Origin: Candidatus Izemoplasma sp.
GTDB lineage: Bacteria; Bacillota_I; Bacilli_A; Izemoplasmatales; Izemoplasmataceae
Direction of reading: 5' to 3'
Length of the DNA: 8,036 nt
Assembly (NCBI GenBank): GCA_021736285.1
Contig: JAIPGE010000060.1
Coordinates: 1 to 8,036 of the forward strand
Made by a program: the position numbers and the translations under genes. The notes beneath the pieces were generated by a model that was not told the origin of the DNA, searched no databases, and saw only the letters and a program-made list of their open reading frames with translations. Below are positions 1 through 6,223 of this stretch, in pieces. Numbering within the stretch: the stretch's first letter is position 1; every line of letters starts with the position of its first letter.

Positions 1-134
1 TGGCTCGAATTGTTGTTTGCCTACGCTTATACTTTATCTCACGATTTCCGCATCAAGGCTAACTACTGGCTGTTTGCTAGACTTTACCAGATTGGATTTC
101 CACCAACTATATATGTGCAACCGAACTGGCGCAC
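1..134 (-). mobile_element. Group II intron, 5' end of the ribozyme (partial, runs off the left edge)
   Basis: Read on the minus strand, the sequence starting at 134 begins GTGCGCC, the usual 5' end of bacterial group II introns (GUGYG). About 30 nt further is a small hairpin with arms TTGG/CCAA (G-U extended) and loop TGGAAAT. It closely resembles the domain I hairpin GUGGUGNAAGUCCAC common in these introns. CCAG (128-125) can pair with CTGG after that hairpin, enclosing it. A GTCTAGC motif and further short hairpins follow. GC content is about 40%, above the neighbouring genes, as expected for a structured RNA in an AT-rich genome. Domains II-VI, the reverse transcriptase ORF and the 3' end lie outside the window, so class and activity cannot be judged. 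The call rests on remembered consensus features and not on an alignment. A C-terminal coding fragment on the plus strand is the alternative. Confidence 0.6.
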
Positions 135-139
135 CACCA

Positions 140-159
140 AAAATATTATAGCATATTTT
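140..159. repeat. AT-only inverted repeat in the spacer beside the intron boundary
   Basis: Arms AAAATAT (140-146) and ATATTTT (153-159) pair perfectly around a 6-nt loop. On the minus strand the hairpin is followed by further T residues and then, within a few bases, by the proposed intron start at 134. A weak terminator hairpin is one reading; group IIC introns are known to insert next to terminator hairpins. The same bases hold an extended -10-like TGCTATAAT on the minus strand (153-145) without a good -35, so a minus-strand promoter is also possible. With only A/T pairs the hairpin would be weak, and neither role is established. Confidence 0.3.
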
Positions 160-195
160 CACAAATAACGTATCATAAAATTAGGAGTGATAAAA

Positions 196-1491
196 ATGAA
201 AAAAGTCAGTAAAATGTATTATATTCTCACTTACATGTTTTTCTTATATCCACCATTCATTTGGGGATTGGTCTCTATCTATAATAATTCTTCCGAACTA
301 AAGGACCACATCTTAACCTTAATCATAAATATTATACTGATTATCTGTCTTATTGGTGGCGTTGCGTTTGCAATTATAAAAGAAACCCTGCATTTTCCCA
401 AAAAAATAGAGCAAAAACACTTAATATTTGGCCTTTTAAGTAATATTGTTGTCTATTTTTATACCTTTCAAAATGCATTAAATATTTCTAACCTTGTTAC
501 GGTCTATTTACTTTTAATGATTGTACTAATGATGTATAGTTTACTCATATCAAAACAAATTAAACCGCTTGAACTTTGGATTTTACTTCCTTTATTTATT
601 ATTATTGATTATATCCATTTAGCAATTACAGGATGTGGCTGGACCGATTATTCTTGTTCAAGTGTAAGTCAATCAGGGACTGTCGTGGCGATTATTTTAT
701 ACTATCTAATTATTTTAAGTATCTATTTTTATTATACCAAACAAATTATTATGTATAACCTTTTTAAACCGTTTAAGATTATCCATATTGGAATCGGCAC
801 TGTTATTGTTTTTCTCTTTCAAATGATTAATGATTTAGGGACAACTGCTGAAAAACTATTAATGACACTGCTCATTGCTTTAGTCTTTATTATGGTTGTT
901 GATTTTATTGTGTCAATCGTTAATAAAACATATACCCATAAAATGACATTGTTTTATATCCGAACACTAACATTAATAGCGTTTGGTGCTTTGATTGGAG
1001 CAACTGAACTATTAACAAACCCAAGCGTTGAAAAAGAATTTTTAGTTGTCATGGTTGCGGCCACATATGTTTCTCTGGGAATCAATATATTAAAACCTTT
1101 ATTAGGCGTTTATGTTGATGATAGTTTTACTCATAAACACAGTTCAATGGCACCGTACCAATTTAAAGAAGAGTCATTTGACGATGTTACACAAGTAACA
1201 ATGAAAAAAAAGGATCTTGAAATTGGACTCTATACTTATAAAATTATTGATTTCCCCAATAAAGAGCATCATCAAATAAATATTGTTTCCTTTGATCTAC
1301 CTGAAGAAGTCAGCGATCAACATCAATTATTAAATCATCTTGAACATAGATTGAATGACAAAGGAAGCTACATTGTATTTGAATCAATCAACTTCGATGC
1401 TTCCTTAGATTCACTGTTGACAGAAATTGGATTTGATCGTATTTATCATCAAGAAACCGAATTAATTACCTATCTACAAAAAAAATCATAA
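196..1491 (+). CDS. Polytopic membrane protein of unknown function with a soluble C-terminal domain
   Basis: A 431-residue protein I do not recognise. Residues 1 to about 303 are very hydrophobic, with roughly ten candidate membrane helices near 8-28, 39-62, 76-95, 99-118, 125-145, 162-181, 196-211, 220-243, 254-272 and 282-303. A short Cys-containing loop (CGWTDYSC, residues 147-154) sits between two helices. Residues 305-431 are polar and should form a cytoplasmic domain. Its end (a KGSYIVFES strand, then LLTEIGFDRIYHQ and a final strand) loosely recalls the last part of a Rossmann methyltransferase, but no glycine-rich SAM loop is visible, so this is only a hint. ATG 196 is chosen because AGGAG (183-187) lies 8 nt upstream; an in-frame GTG at 187 would overlap that site. 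No clear promoter is seen in the 60 bp between it and the intron boundary. The downstream operon has its own promoter, so a functional link is unproven. Confidence 0.85.
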   Translation: MKKVSKMYYILTYMFFLYPPFIWGLVSIYNNSSELKDHILTLIINIILIICLIGGVAFAIIKETLHFPKKIEQKHLIFGLLSNIVVYFYTFQNALNISNLVTVYLLLMIVLMMYSLLISKQIKPLELWILLPLFIIIDYIHLAITGCGWTDYSCSSVSQSGTVVAIILYYLIILSIYFYYTKQIIMYNLFKPFKIIHIGIGTVIVFLFQMINDLGTTAEKLLMTLLIALVFIMVVDFIVSIVNKTYTHKMTLFYIRTLTLIAFGALIGATELLTNPSVEKEFLVVMVAATYVSLGINILKPLLGVYVDDSFTHKHSSMAPYQFKEESFDDVTQVTMKKKDLEIGLYTYKIIDFPNKEHHQINIVSFDLPEEVSDQHQLLNHLEHRLNDKGSYIVFESINFDASLDSLLTEIGFDRIYHQETELITYLQKKS

Positions 1492-1499
1492 AATATATT

Positions 1500-1529
1500 T
1501 TGAAATACTGTTTGTTGTTGTGGTATAAT
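1500..1529 (+). promoter_or_regulatory. Sigma-A type promoter for the TIR operon
   Basis: TTGAAA (1500-1505) and TATAAT (1524-1529) are separated by 18 nt, and TGG directly before the -10 makes it an extended -10 element. Transcription should start near 1534-1537. It lies 9 nt after the stop of the upstream membrane protein gene and is the only convincing promoter ahead of the gene at 1619. The transcript would carry a leader of about 80 nt. Confidence 0.75.
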
Positions 1530-1547
1530 TTTTACTGAGGAATAGCT

Positions 1548-1607
1548 ATGACAGATAAGGTACATACACTAATAAAAGGCGATTCTATCGCCTTTTTGTA
1601 TACATAG
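1548..1607 (+). CDS. Possible 19-residue leader peptide in the TIR operon leader
   Basis: ATG 1548 is preceded by GAGGAA (1537-1542) with suitable spacing and opens 19 codons (MTDKVHTLIKGDSIAFLYT) ending in TAG 1605-1607. The frame runs right through the hairpin at 1574-1597, and its stop overlaps the Shine-Dalgarno site of the next gene (1606-1613). A translating ribosome would therefore disrupt the hairpin and end 11 nt before the next start codon. That geometry suits attenuation or translational coupling. No run of one amino acid codon points to a specific sensed amino acid. An ORF this short can occur by chance, so the peptide is inferred from its position and ribosome site only. Confidence 0.4.
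   Translation: MTDKVHTLIKGDSIAFLYT
1574..1597 (+). terminator. Terminator-like hairpin (putative attenuator) inside the TIR operon leader
   Basis: Perfect 10-bp inverted repeat: AAAAGGCGAT (1574-1583), loop TCT, ATCGCCTTTT (1587-1596), with a T-run at 1593-1597. This is the form of an intrinsic terminator. It lies after the promoter at 1500-1529 and before the first operon gene, with no second promoter in between, so the operon can be transcribed only by reading through it. It could instead be the terminator of the gene ending at 1491 with the promoter placed upstream of it. Either way it sits in the operon's leader. No convincing alternative antiterminator pairing was found by eye. Confidence 0.7.
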
Positions 1608-1618
1608 GGAGGATTGTT

Positions 1619-3589
1619 ATGGAGCTAACAAAAGTCGTTTGTACATCTTGTGGTAATTCATTACAAATTGATCAAAATAACAAAACACAAATGTGTGATG
1701 CATGTGGGTCAACATTTTTGGTTAGCCATGGCTTGGAGTTTGCATTAAAGGGGACAAAAGAGCACAAACAAATTGCAAAATTGAGAGACAATCTTAAACG
1801 CGCAGTTGATGTTGATGACCATAAAAATATTCTACACTTCACAAAAGAAATTTTAAGATTAATTCCCAAAGATGATCTAGCCAATTATTACTATGCGTAC
1901 GCCAATTATAAATTTGGGGCAAGACGTTATTTACTAGACTTTTATGAACGGGTTGATTTTGCTATACCCGATGATTTAATCGAACTCACAAGTCATATTA
2001 TTTCCTACAGTGATATTCGTGACAAACATCTTGTTGAAGACTTTATCGCACAAAACGCTCCACACAAACAACAAGAATACGAACGCGTTTATAACCAAAA
2101 AGTAATTGAAGAGGAACATTATTCTACGATTCCTCGAGACGTCTTTATTTCTTATCGTTCGACTGAACAAGAAATCGCTAATCAAGTGATAGATACGATC
2201 GAATCAGATGGGTTTACATGTTGGATTTCTTCACGAAACTTACGACCAAACGATAATGAAAATTATTGGACCAACATTGAAGATGCGATTACAAAAGCAA
2301 GCATATTTTTAGTCATCACGTCTGAAAGTGCAATGGTAAGTCCAGATGTCAGACGAGAATTAGATATTGCAATGAAACTAAAAAAAGCCCGTTTAGAATT
2401 TAAGATTGATGACACAAAACACACATCAACATTTAAATACTTCTTTGATGGCTATAAATGGATTGATGCGGTTAATTCATTTGATGAAGCGCTAAAAGAA
2501 CTAAGAACACGGATATATGAACTCTTACAAGACACATCAATGAAAACAACAAAACAACAAGAAAAAATTCAAAAAACACAACTTGATGAATACGAAAAAT
2601 TGTTAAATCGATCAGAAATTGAGTTAATTAATAATGATTTTGAAAGTGCTATTGATACCTGTAAGGACACACTTAGTCTAAAACCAAACGCTTCTTTAGC
2701 GTGGTGGCAACTATTTTTAGCAGAAAATAATTTTAATTCTACAGAAGCCTTAAACGAATTTGTCATAAAAAAAGCTAATTTAGATAAATTGATGTTGTTA
2801 TATCAACAATCATCCTATCAACAATACAAAAAATACACCACGTTTACTGATGGAAATTATCCAAAAACGATTAAACAGTTTGAAGATGCACTTTATGAAA
2901 AATTACTCTATTATATTAATATGGCACATCTTAACGCAGACAATAAAACATCCTACATTGATGCAAAATGTCGTAGTCACATTCTAAATGCTTGGAACAA
3001 ACTCTTGACAAAATATAAATTTGATACAGATACAAATTTAAAACAAGCGCTAGAAAGTGCATCAGATATCGATCAACTTAAAACTTTATTTAATGACTTC
3101 ACATCGATTATCGAACATCCCGATTATAATCGTAGCCATATTCAAGACTATTACACTATGTTTCAAGAAAAACTTTCGAAACATAAACAACAAACAACCT
3201 TAACATTAACCGAAAACCAGCAACTTGTTGAAGACTTATATGAAAAAATACATATCGCTTTTGATCACGAAGATTATGAGGACGTTCTTAATCAAACAAT
3301 TAAACTATTCAAATACGACAATACCCATTATCAAAAATATCTCTATCTTTTACTCGCTACAATGAAAGTGAATAATACAATTGATTTATATAAAGCCGTT
3401 CAAAAATTTCGTAAGCGAAAACAGTGTAAATTATTTGAATCAAATCTAATTCAAAAATTGTTTGAAATAGAACAAACACATGAACTTGTTGTTGATTTAA
3501 TGATGCATTGTAGACATAAAAAACGAAAAAAAGAAAATAGAATTACATTAAGGATAGGGGGCGATTTTCATGCAGTGTCCGAAGTGTAA
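1619..3589 (+). CDS. Zinc ribbon - TIR domain - TPR-like protein
   Basis: A 656-residue, probably cytoplasmic protein. Residues 8-29 form a zinc ribbon (C8, C11, C26, C29). Residues 50-165 are helical with a TPR-like stretch. Residues 171-300 are a TIR domain: opening strand DVFISYRS, the CWISSRNL segment, the strand IFLVITSESA, and a helix SPDVRRELDIA. E247 falls where the catalytic Glu of NAD-cleaving TIRs such as SARM1 lies. Residues 310-640 are helical with two more TPR-like units (341-373 and 552-586) and a basic tail. In known bacterial TIR proteins the domain cleaves NAD or makes NAD-derived signals, often in phage defence; that activity is inferred here, not shown. The ATG has AGGGAGGA (1606-1613) 5 nt upstream. 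The last 20 nt overlap the next gene, which suggests translational coupling. First gene of the operon, behind an attenuator-like leader. Confidence 0.9.
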   Translation: MELTKVVCTSCGNSLQIDQNNKTQMCDACGSTFLVSHGLEFALKGTKEHKQIAKLRDNLKRAVDVDDHKNILHFTKEILRLIPKDDLANYYYAYANYKFGARRYLLDFYERVDFAIPDDLIELTSHIISYSDIRDKHLVEDFIAQNAPHKQQEYERVYNQKVIEEEHYSTIPRDVFISYRSTEQEIANQVIDTIESDGFTCWISSRNLRPNDNENYWTNIEDAITKASIFLVITSESAMVSPDVRRELDIAMKLKKARLEFKIDDTKHTSTFKYFFDGYKWIDAVNSFDEALKELRTRIYELLQDTSMKTTKQQEKIQKTQLDEYEKLLNRSEIELINNDFESAIDTCKDTLSLKPNASLAWWQLFLAENNFNSTEALNEFVIKKANLDKLMLLYQQSSYQQYKKYTTFTDGNYPKTIKQFEDALYEKLLYYINMAHLNADNKTSYIDAKCRSHILNAWNKLLTKYKFDTDTNLKQALESASDIDQLKTLFNDFTSIIEHPDYNRSHIQDYYTMFQEKLSKHKQQTTLTLTENQQLVEDLYEKIHIAFDHEDYEDVLNQTIKLFKYDNTHYQKYLYLLLATMKVNNTIDLYKAVQKFRKRKQCKLFESNLIQKLFEIEQTHELVVDLMMHCRHKKRKKENRITLRIGGDFHAVSEV

Positions 3590-4391
3590 AAAAATATTAA
3601 ATGATGTGTCTGTCATTTGTGATGACTGTGGTACACAACTTCAAGCCCTAGAAACAGAAATTTCGTTTAACGATGTGGTTGATAAAATTGTTCTCAATTC
3701 TAACCCAAGTGCGTATTCAGAAGGATTACAGAAAGCATTAAGTGAAGGGCTGTATTTATCAAAGAAATTAGAGACTGTGAAGTGGCCATTTAAGTATTAT
3801 ATAAGAACTACTTTACAATTTATATTATTCTGGGCGTATTATGAAACCCATAAGAAATACTTGCTTACCAAAGAGTTTACCACAGATCACGCATTAACAG
3901 TCTTTGAAACACTGAATAAAGAAGTCATCTCGCATGAGATGGATGATATATTAGACGCATATTATAAAGATGATTATGCATCGTTACAAATGCCTAAAAT
4001 CCTTTTTAAAGGGATTAAACACCCCTATCTACTGGATTACAAGTATCCAGCATATCAATCATTTAACATTTTAATTGCTTATTTAAGTCTTGGATTAAAA
4101 CATATCTTAAGTTACGCAGTATTATTTGTTGCAATTGTATTTGGAATATATGCTATTAATGACATTCTACCCATTACAATTCCATACATTGAAATGATTA
4201 CCTCAAATGCACCTTACTTAGTAGTTATTGGCATTGTTGGTGGATGTGTTGGATTAATTTTAAAACGTAAAACGTTTCAAAGGTTACCTATTAGACGATT
4301 TGTAATGCAGCATAAAGCATTAAGGTCACATATTGACAAGCATGTAAAAGATAAAATTAAAGGGCTAAAAGCCAGGGAGGAAAAGGAGTAA
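3570..4391 (+). CDS. Zinc ribbon membrane protein with two C-terminal transmembrane helices
   Basis: 273 residues. The N-terminus is a short zinc ribbon (C3, C6, C17, C20; spacing CxxC-10-CxxC). A helical soluble region covers roughly 30-160. Residues 70-92 are aromatic-rich and might touch the membrane. Two clear membrane helices follow at about 177-197 and 213-232, then a strongly basic tail (233-273) expected to stay in the cytoplasm. No enzyme motif is seen and I cannot name the family. The layout recalls zinc-ribbon membrane proteins such as YdjG that accompany SPFH protein YdjI in Bacillus, but homology is not claimed. ATG 3570 has AGGGGG (3556-3561) 8 nt upstream and lies inside the end of the TIR gene. 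The next gene starts 2 nt after the stop. A likely role is to anchor the TIR and SPFH proteins at the membrane (inference). Confidence 0.85.
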   Translation: MQCPKCKKILNDVSVICDDCGTQLQALETEISFNDVVDKIVLNSNPSAYSEGLQKALSEGLYLSKKLETVKWPFKYYIRTTLQFILFWAYYETHKKYLLTKEFTTDHALTVFETLNKEVISHEMDDILDAYYKDDYASLQMPKILFKGIKHPYLLDYKYPAYQSFNILIAYLSLGLKHILSYAVLFVAIVFGIYAINDILPITIPYIEMITSNAPYLVVIGIVGGCVGLILKRKTFQRLPIRRFVMQHKALRSHIDKHVKDKIKGLKAREEKE

Positions 4392-4393
4392 TT

Positions 4394-5269
4394 ATGGCAA
4401 AACAAACTGAAGTTATTTTTAAAGGGCACCCTGAAGCAGTGATTTGGAAAAGTGATGTGACAACCTTAACCAAAAAATCAAAAATTTATTCACGAAAAGA
4501 TTGCGACATTATTTTTCTAAGAAAGGGCGCTTATTTAGGCGCATTTGATGACAGAGAAGAGTTTTATATTGTCAACACAAAAGGCAGTGGTTTTTTAACA
4601 AGTCTATTAAAAAAAGAAAAAACGATTACCGATTGTGATATTTACTATATTAACCGTGTAGCACAACTCGAGAACAAATGGGGAACCCCAAATAAAATTG
4701 ATGTCTATGATCGAGGATACGATATGCATACCGATGTTGGAGCAAATGGATCATACAAATTCTCAATCAAAAATTCAATGAAATTGTTCTCTAAAGTTCA
4801 AGGATCAAATGAAGCATTGTCACAAGAAATGGTACGCGACTTTTTTAGAAGTGAACTTAATGTAGAAATTAGAAATGCGATTGCAAAAGTCTTTCTAAAA
4901 AATAAATATGGTCTTGATGACATTCAAGTCATTACAACCAAAGAAAAGGAAATTGCAAAAGACTTGAAAGAAATATTAACACCTGTTTTTGAAGAGTATG
5001 GTGTGCAACTAGACAAATTCTTTATCGAACGCTTTTATTATGATGAAGACTTTATCGAAAAAGTTAAGAGCGTTAAAAAAGAAAGCATTATTAATAAAAT
5101 GCAATTTGATGACAATAAGAACTTGCGTAAAGGTGTCCGAAAAGAAATTAAAAAAGACTCGAAAGTTCCTAATCAAGGACCAATTACAGACAAAGTATTT
5201 TGTACAAACTGTGGGCATCCAAATTCAAAAGAGGCTAACTTCTGCAGTAAATGTGGAAGCGCGTTATAG
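4394..5269 (+). CDS. SPFH/Band 7 (stomatin-prohibitin) protein with C-terminal zinc ribbon, YdjI/COG4260-like
   Basis: 291 residues. Residues about 10-235 are an SPFH/Band 7 domain of the bacterial type that ends in a zinc ribbon. Recognisable are KWGTPNKIDVYD (95-106), the GSYKFSI strand (119-125) and the long helices over 140-235. The zinc ribbon is at the very end (C270, C273, C284, C287), with the same CxxC-10-CxxC spacing as the preceding protein. There is no N-terminal membrane helix, so membrane association would need a partner, plausibly the two-helix protein encoded just upstream. SPFH proteins build oligomeric scaffolds on membranes; Bacillus YdjI belongs to a PspA-linked envelope stress set. 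A 70-residue basic linker-like region (about 225-260) precedes the ribbon. The ATG has AAGGAG (4383-4388) 5 nt upstream, within the end of the previous gene. The family call is firm; the biological role in this operon is not known. Confidence 0.88.
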   Translation: MAKQTEVIFKGHPEAVIWKSDVTTLTKKSKIYSRKDCDIIFLRKGAYLGAFDDREEFYIVNTKGSGFLTSLLKKEKTITDCDIYYINRVAQLENKWGTPNKIDVYDRGYDMHTDVGANGSYKFSIKNSMKLFSKVQGSNEALSQEMVRDFFRSELNVEIRNAIAKVFLKNKYGLDDIQVITTKEKEIAKDLKEILTPVFEEYGVQLDKFFIERFYYDEDFIEKVKSVKKESIINKMQFDDNKNLRKGVRKEIKKDSKVPNQGPITDKVFCTNCGHPNSKEANFCSKCGSAL

Positions 5270-5277
5270 GTGATAAT

Positions 5278-5577
5278 ATGGCTGATTTAGATAAAAGAAG
5301 ACGAGATACCATTACAAACTTACATGATTTATCAAGCGCATTAGAATTGGTTTTAGAAACAACCGATAAACAAAAGTTTAAGGATTACTTAAAAGATTTA
5401 AAAGAACAGGTTGAGTTCTCAATCAACAGCAATAAAAAAATCGATAAACGTAAACTTAAAAAAGTATATAAATTGCTTCGTCAAATCAAAAAACATCTTA
5501 AACACTCATTTTGGAATAGTGGTAAAATCAAACGTAAGATGAAAAAGATTAACGAATTATTAGGTATTATGATTTAA
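5278..5577 (+). CDS. Small basic helical protein, last gene of the TIR/SPFH operon
   Basis: 99 residues, not recognised. It is predicted to be almost entirely helical, with no membrane segment and no cysteines. Charge is uneven: 27 Lys/Arg against 13 Asp/Glu overall, and from residue 53 on 18 Lys/Arg against 2 acidic residues. The C-terminal half could bind nucleic acid or acidic lipid headgroups (inference only). ATG 5278 is preferred because AGGTGA (5268-5273) precedes it and it starts 8 nt after the SPFH gene stop. An in-frame ATG at 5251 lies inside the SPFH zinc ribbon codons and has no ribosome site. The gene is followed at once by a strong terminator, so it closes the operon. Being in such a tight unit suggests that it works with the TIR and SPFH proteins. 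Confidence 0.75.
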   Translation: MADLDKRRRDTITNLHDLSSALELVLETTDKQKFKDYLKDLKEQVEFSINSNKKIDKRKLKKVYKLLRQIKKHLKHSFWNSGKIKRKMKKINELLGIMI

Positions 5578-5610
5578 AAAAGGCTGTAGCGAAAGCTACA
5601 ACCTTTTTTT
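5576..5610. terminator. Bidirectional intrinsic terminator between converging operons
   Basis: Stem AAAAAAGG-C-TGTAGC (5576-5590), tetraloop GAAA (5591-5594), GCTACA-A-CC-TTTTTT (5595-5609), with one C/A mismatch and seven Ts at 5604-5610. The flanking A and T runs make it work in both directions. It ends the plus-strand TIR/SPFH operon, overlapping its last stop codon, and the minus-strand gnd-zwf-cyclase operon, whose stop codon is at 5611-5609. The loop on the plus strand is of the stable GNRA type. Confidence 0.9.
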
Positions 5611-6223
5611 ACTCAATTAATATTGCACGAAGCGGTAATGCTTCTACATCGTATATTTTAAGTGGGAGAAATACCATTTGATAGGTACCCGCTTTAACCT
5701 CTTTAAGCCGCAACCCTTCAACAATAATAATATTATGACTTAATAATATTTTATGGGTTGGATGCTCTTTTTGAGCACGTTCAATACCCAATGCATCTGT
5801 CCCTACACCACGAATTTGTTTGTCTTTTAAATATTGGCTCGCTGCTTCATTTACGTACGTGAAGTCCATCAAAAAATCATCTGAATAGGAGTTTTTTGTT
5901 TTAAACAATACGAAGTCATTTTTTGAAATGTTACACCCTTTCAAATCTTCTAGTCCGATAAATTGATCGCAATGTGTCATATCAAAGACTTTCGCTTCAC
6001 CCAGTAAAGGTTCCAAGTTTTCGGTTTTAGAGGTGTCGCCATCTTTAATCATGTGTAATGGGAAATCCATATGGGTTCCCGTATGTAAATTCATTGTAAT
6101 CGTTGACTCATAAGCACTTCCTGTCTCATGGTTACTGTCTACAGTTATTTTGGGTGATTTATCTGGATTTTGTTTATATGTTTGCATCTCTTTGTGAATT
6201 AACATCGAAATATCATAAATCAT
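5609..6223 (-). CDS. Cyclase family metal-dependent hydrolase (kynurenine formamidase-like)
   Basis: 204 residues, the normal size for the cyclase family (PF04199; kynurenine formamidase, isatin hydrolase and relatives). The family metal-binding motif HTGTHMDFPLH is present at residues 47-57 (H47, H51, D53, H57). GTDALGIE (141-148) and the IIIVEGL segment (165-171) match the later conserved blocks. These enzymes hydrolyse amide or lactam bonds using Mn or Zn; the substrate here is unknown, and no tryptophan-degradation genes are in view. ATG 6223 is chosen because GGGGAGG (6236-6230) lies 6 nt upstream; a TTG at 6226 would be too close. The start overlaps the end of zwf by 11 nt, so the gene is co-translated with the pentose phosphate genes. 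Whether it acts on a sugar lactone or an unrelated compound cannot be told from sequence. Confidence 0.88.
   Translation of the reverse strand: MIYDISMLIHKEMQTYKQNPDKSPKITVDSNHETGSAYESTITMNLHTGTHMDFPLHMIKDGDTSKTENLEPLLGEAKVFDMTHCDQFIGLEDLKGCNISKNDFVLFKTKNSYSDDFLMDFTYVNEAASQYLKDKQIRGVGTDALGIERAQKEHPTHKILLSHNIIIVEGLRLKEVKAGTYQMVFLPLKIYDVEALPLRAILIE

Noticed and set aside
1..138. Minus-strand RNA as tmRNA, because of a GCAAACAACAA tag-like string and an extended -10 before it
   Set aside because: The conserved tmRNA 5' end (GGGG acceptor stem and GGNUUCGAC) is absent, while the group II intron 5' motifs fit better.
1..168. Open plus-strand frame from the left edge to TAA 166-168, which could be the C-terminus of a protein
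   Set aside because: A second plus-strand frame is also open over most of this stretch, the product matches nothing I recognise, and the minus strand carries group II intron features. Kept as the alternative to the intron call.
187..195. GTG at 187 as the start of the membrane protein
   Set aside because: The GTG overlaps the AGGAG site at 183-187, which is correctly spaced for ATG 196.
5040..5273. 77-residue Lys-rich plus-strand frame
   Set aside because: It is the shifted reading of the AT-rich SPFH gene, has no ribosome site and no domain.
5251..5277. ATG at 5251 as the start of the small basic protein
   Set aside because: It lies in the zinc ribbon codons of the SPFH gene with no Shine-Dalgarno site; ATG 5278 has AGGTGA before it.
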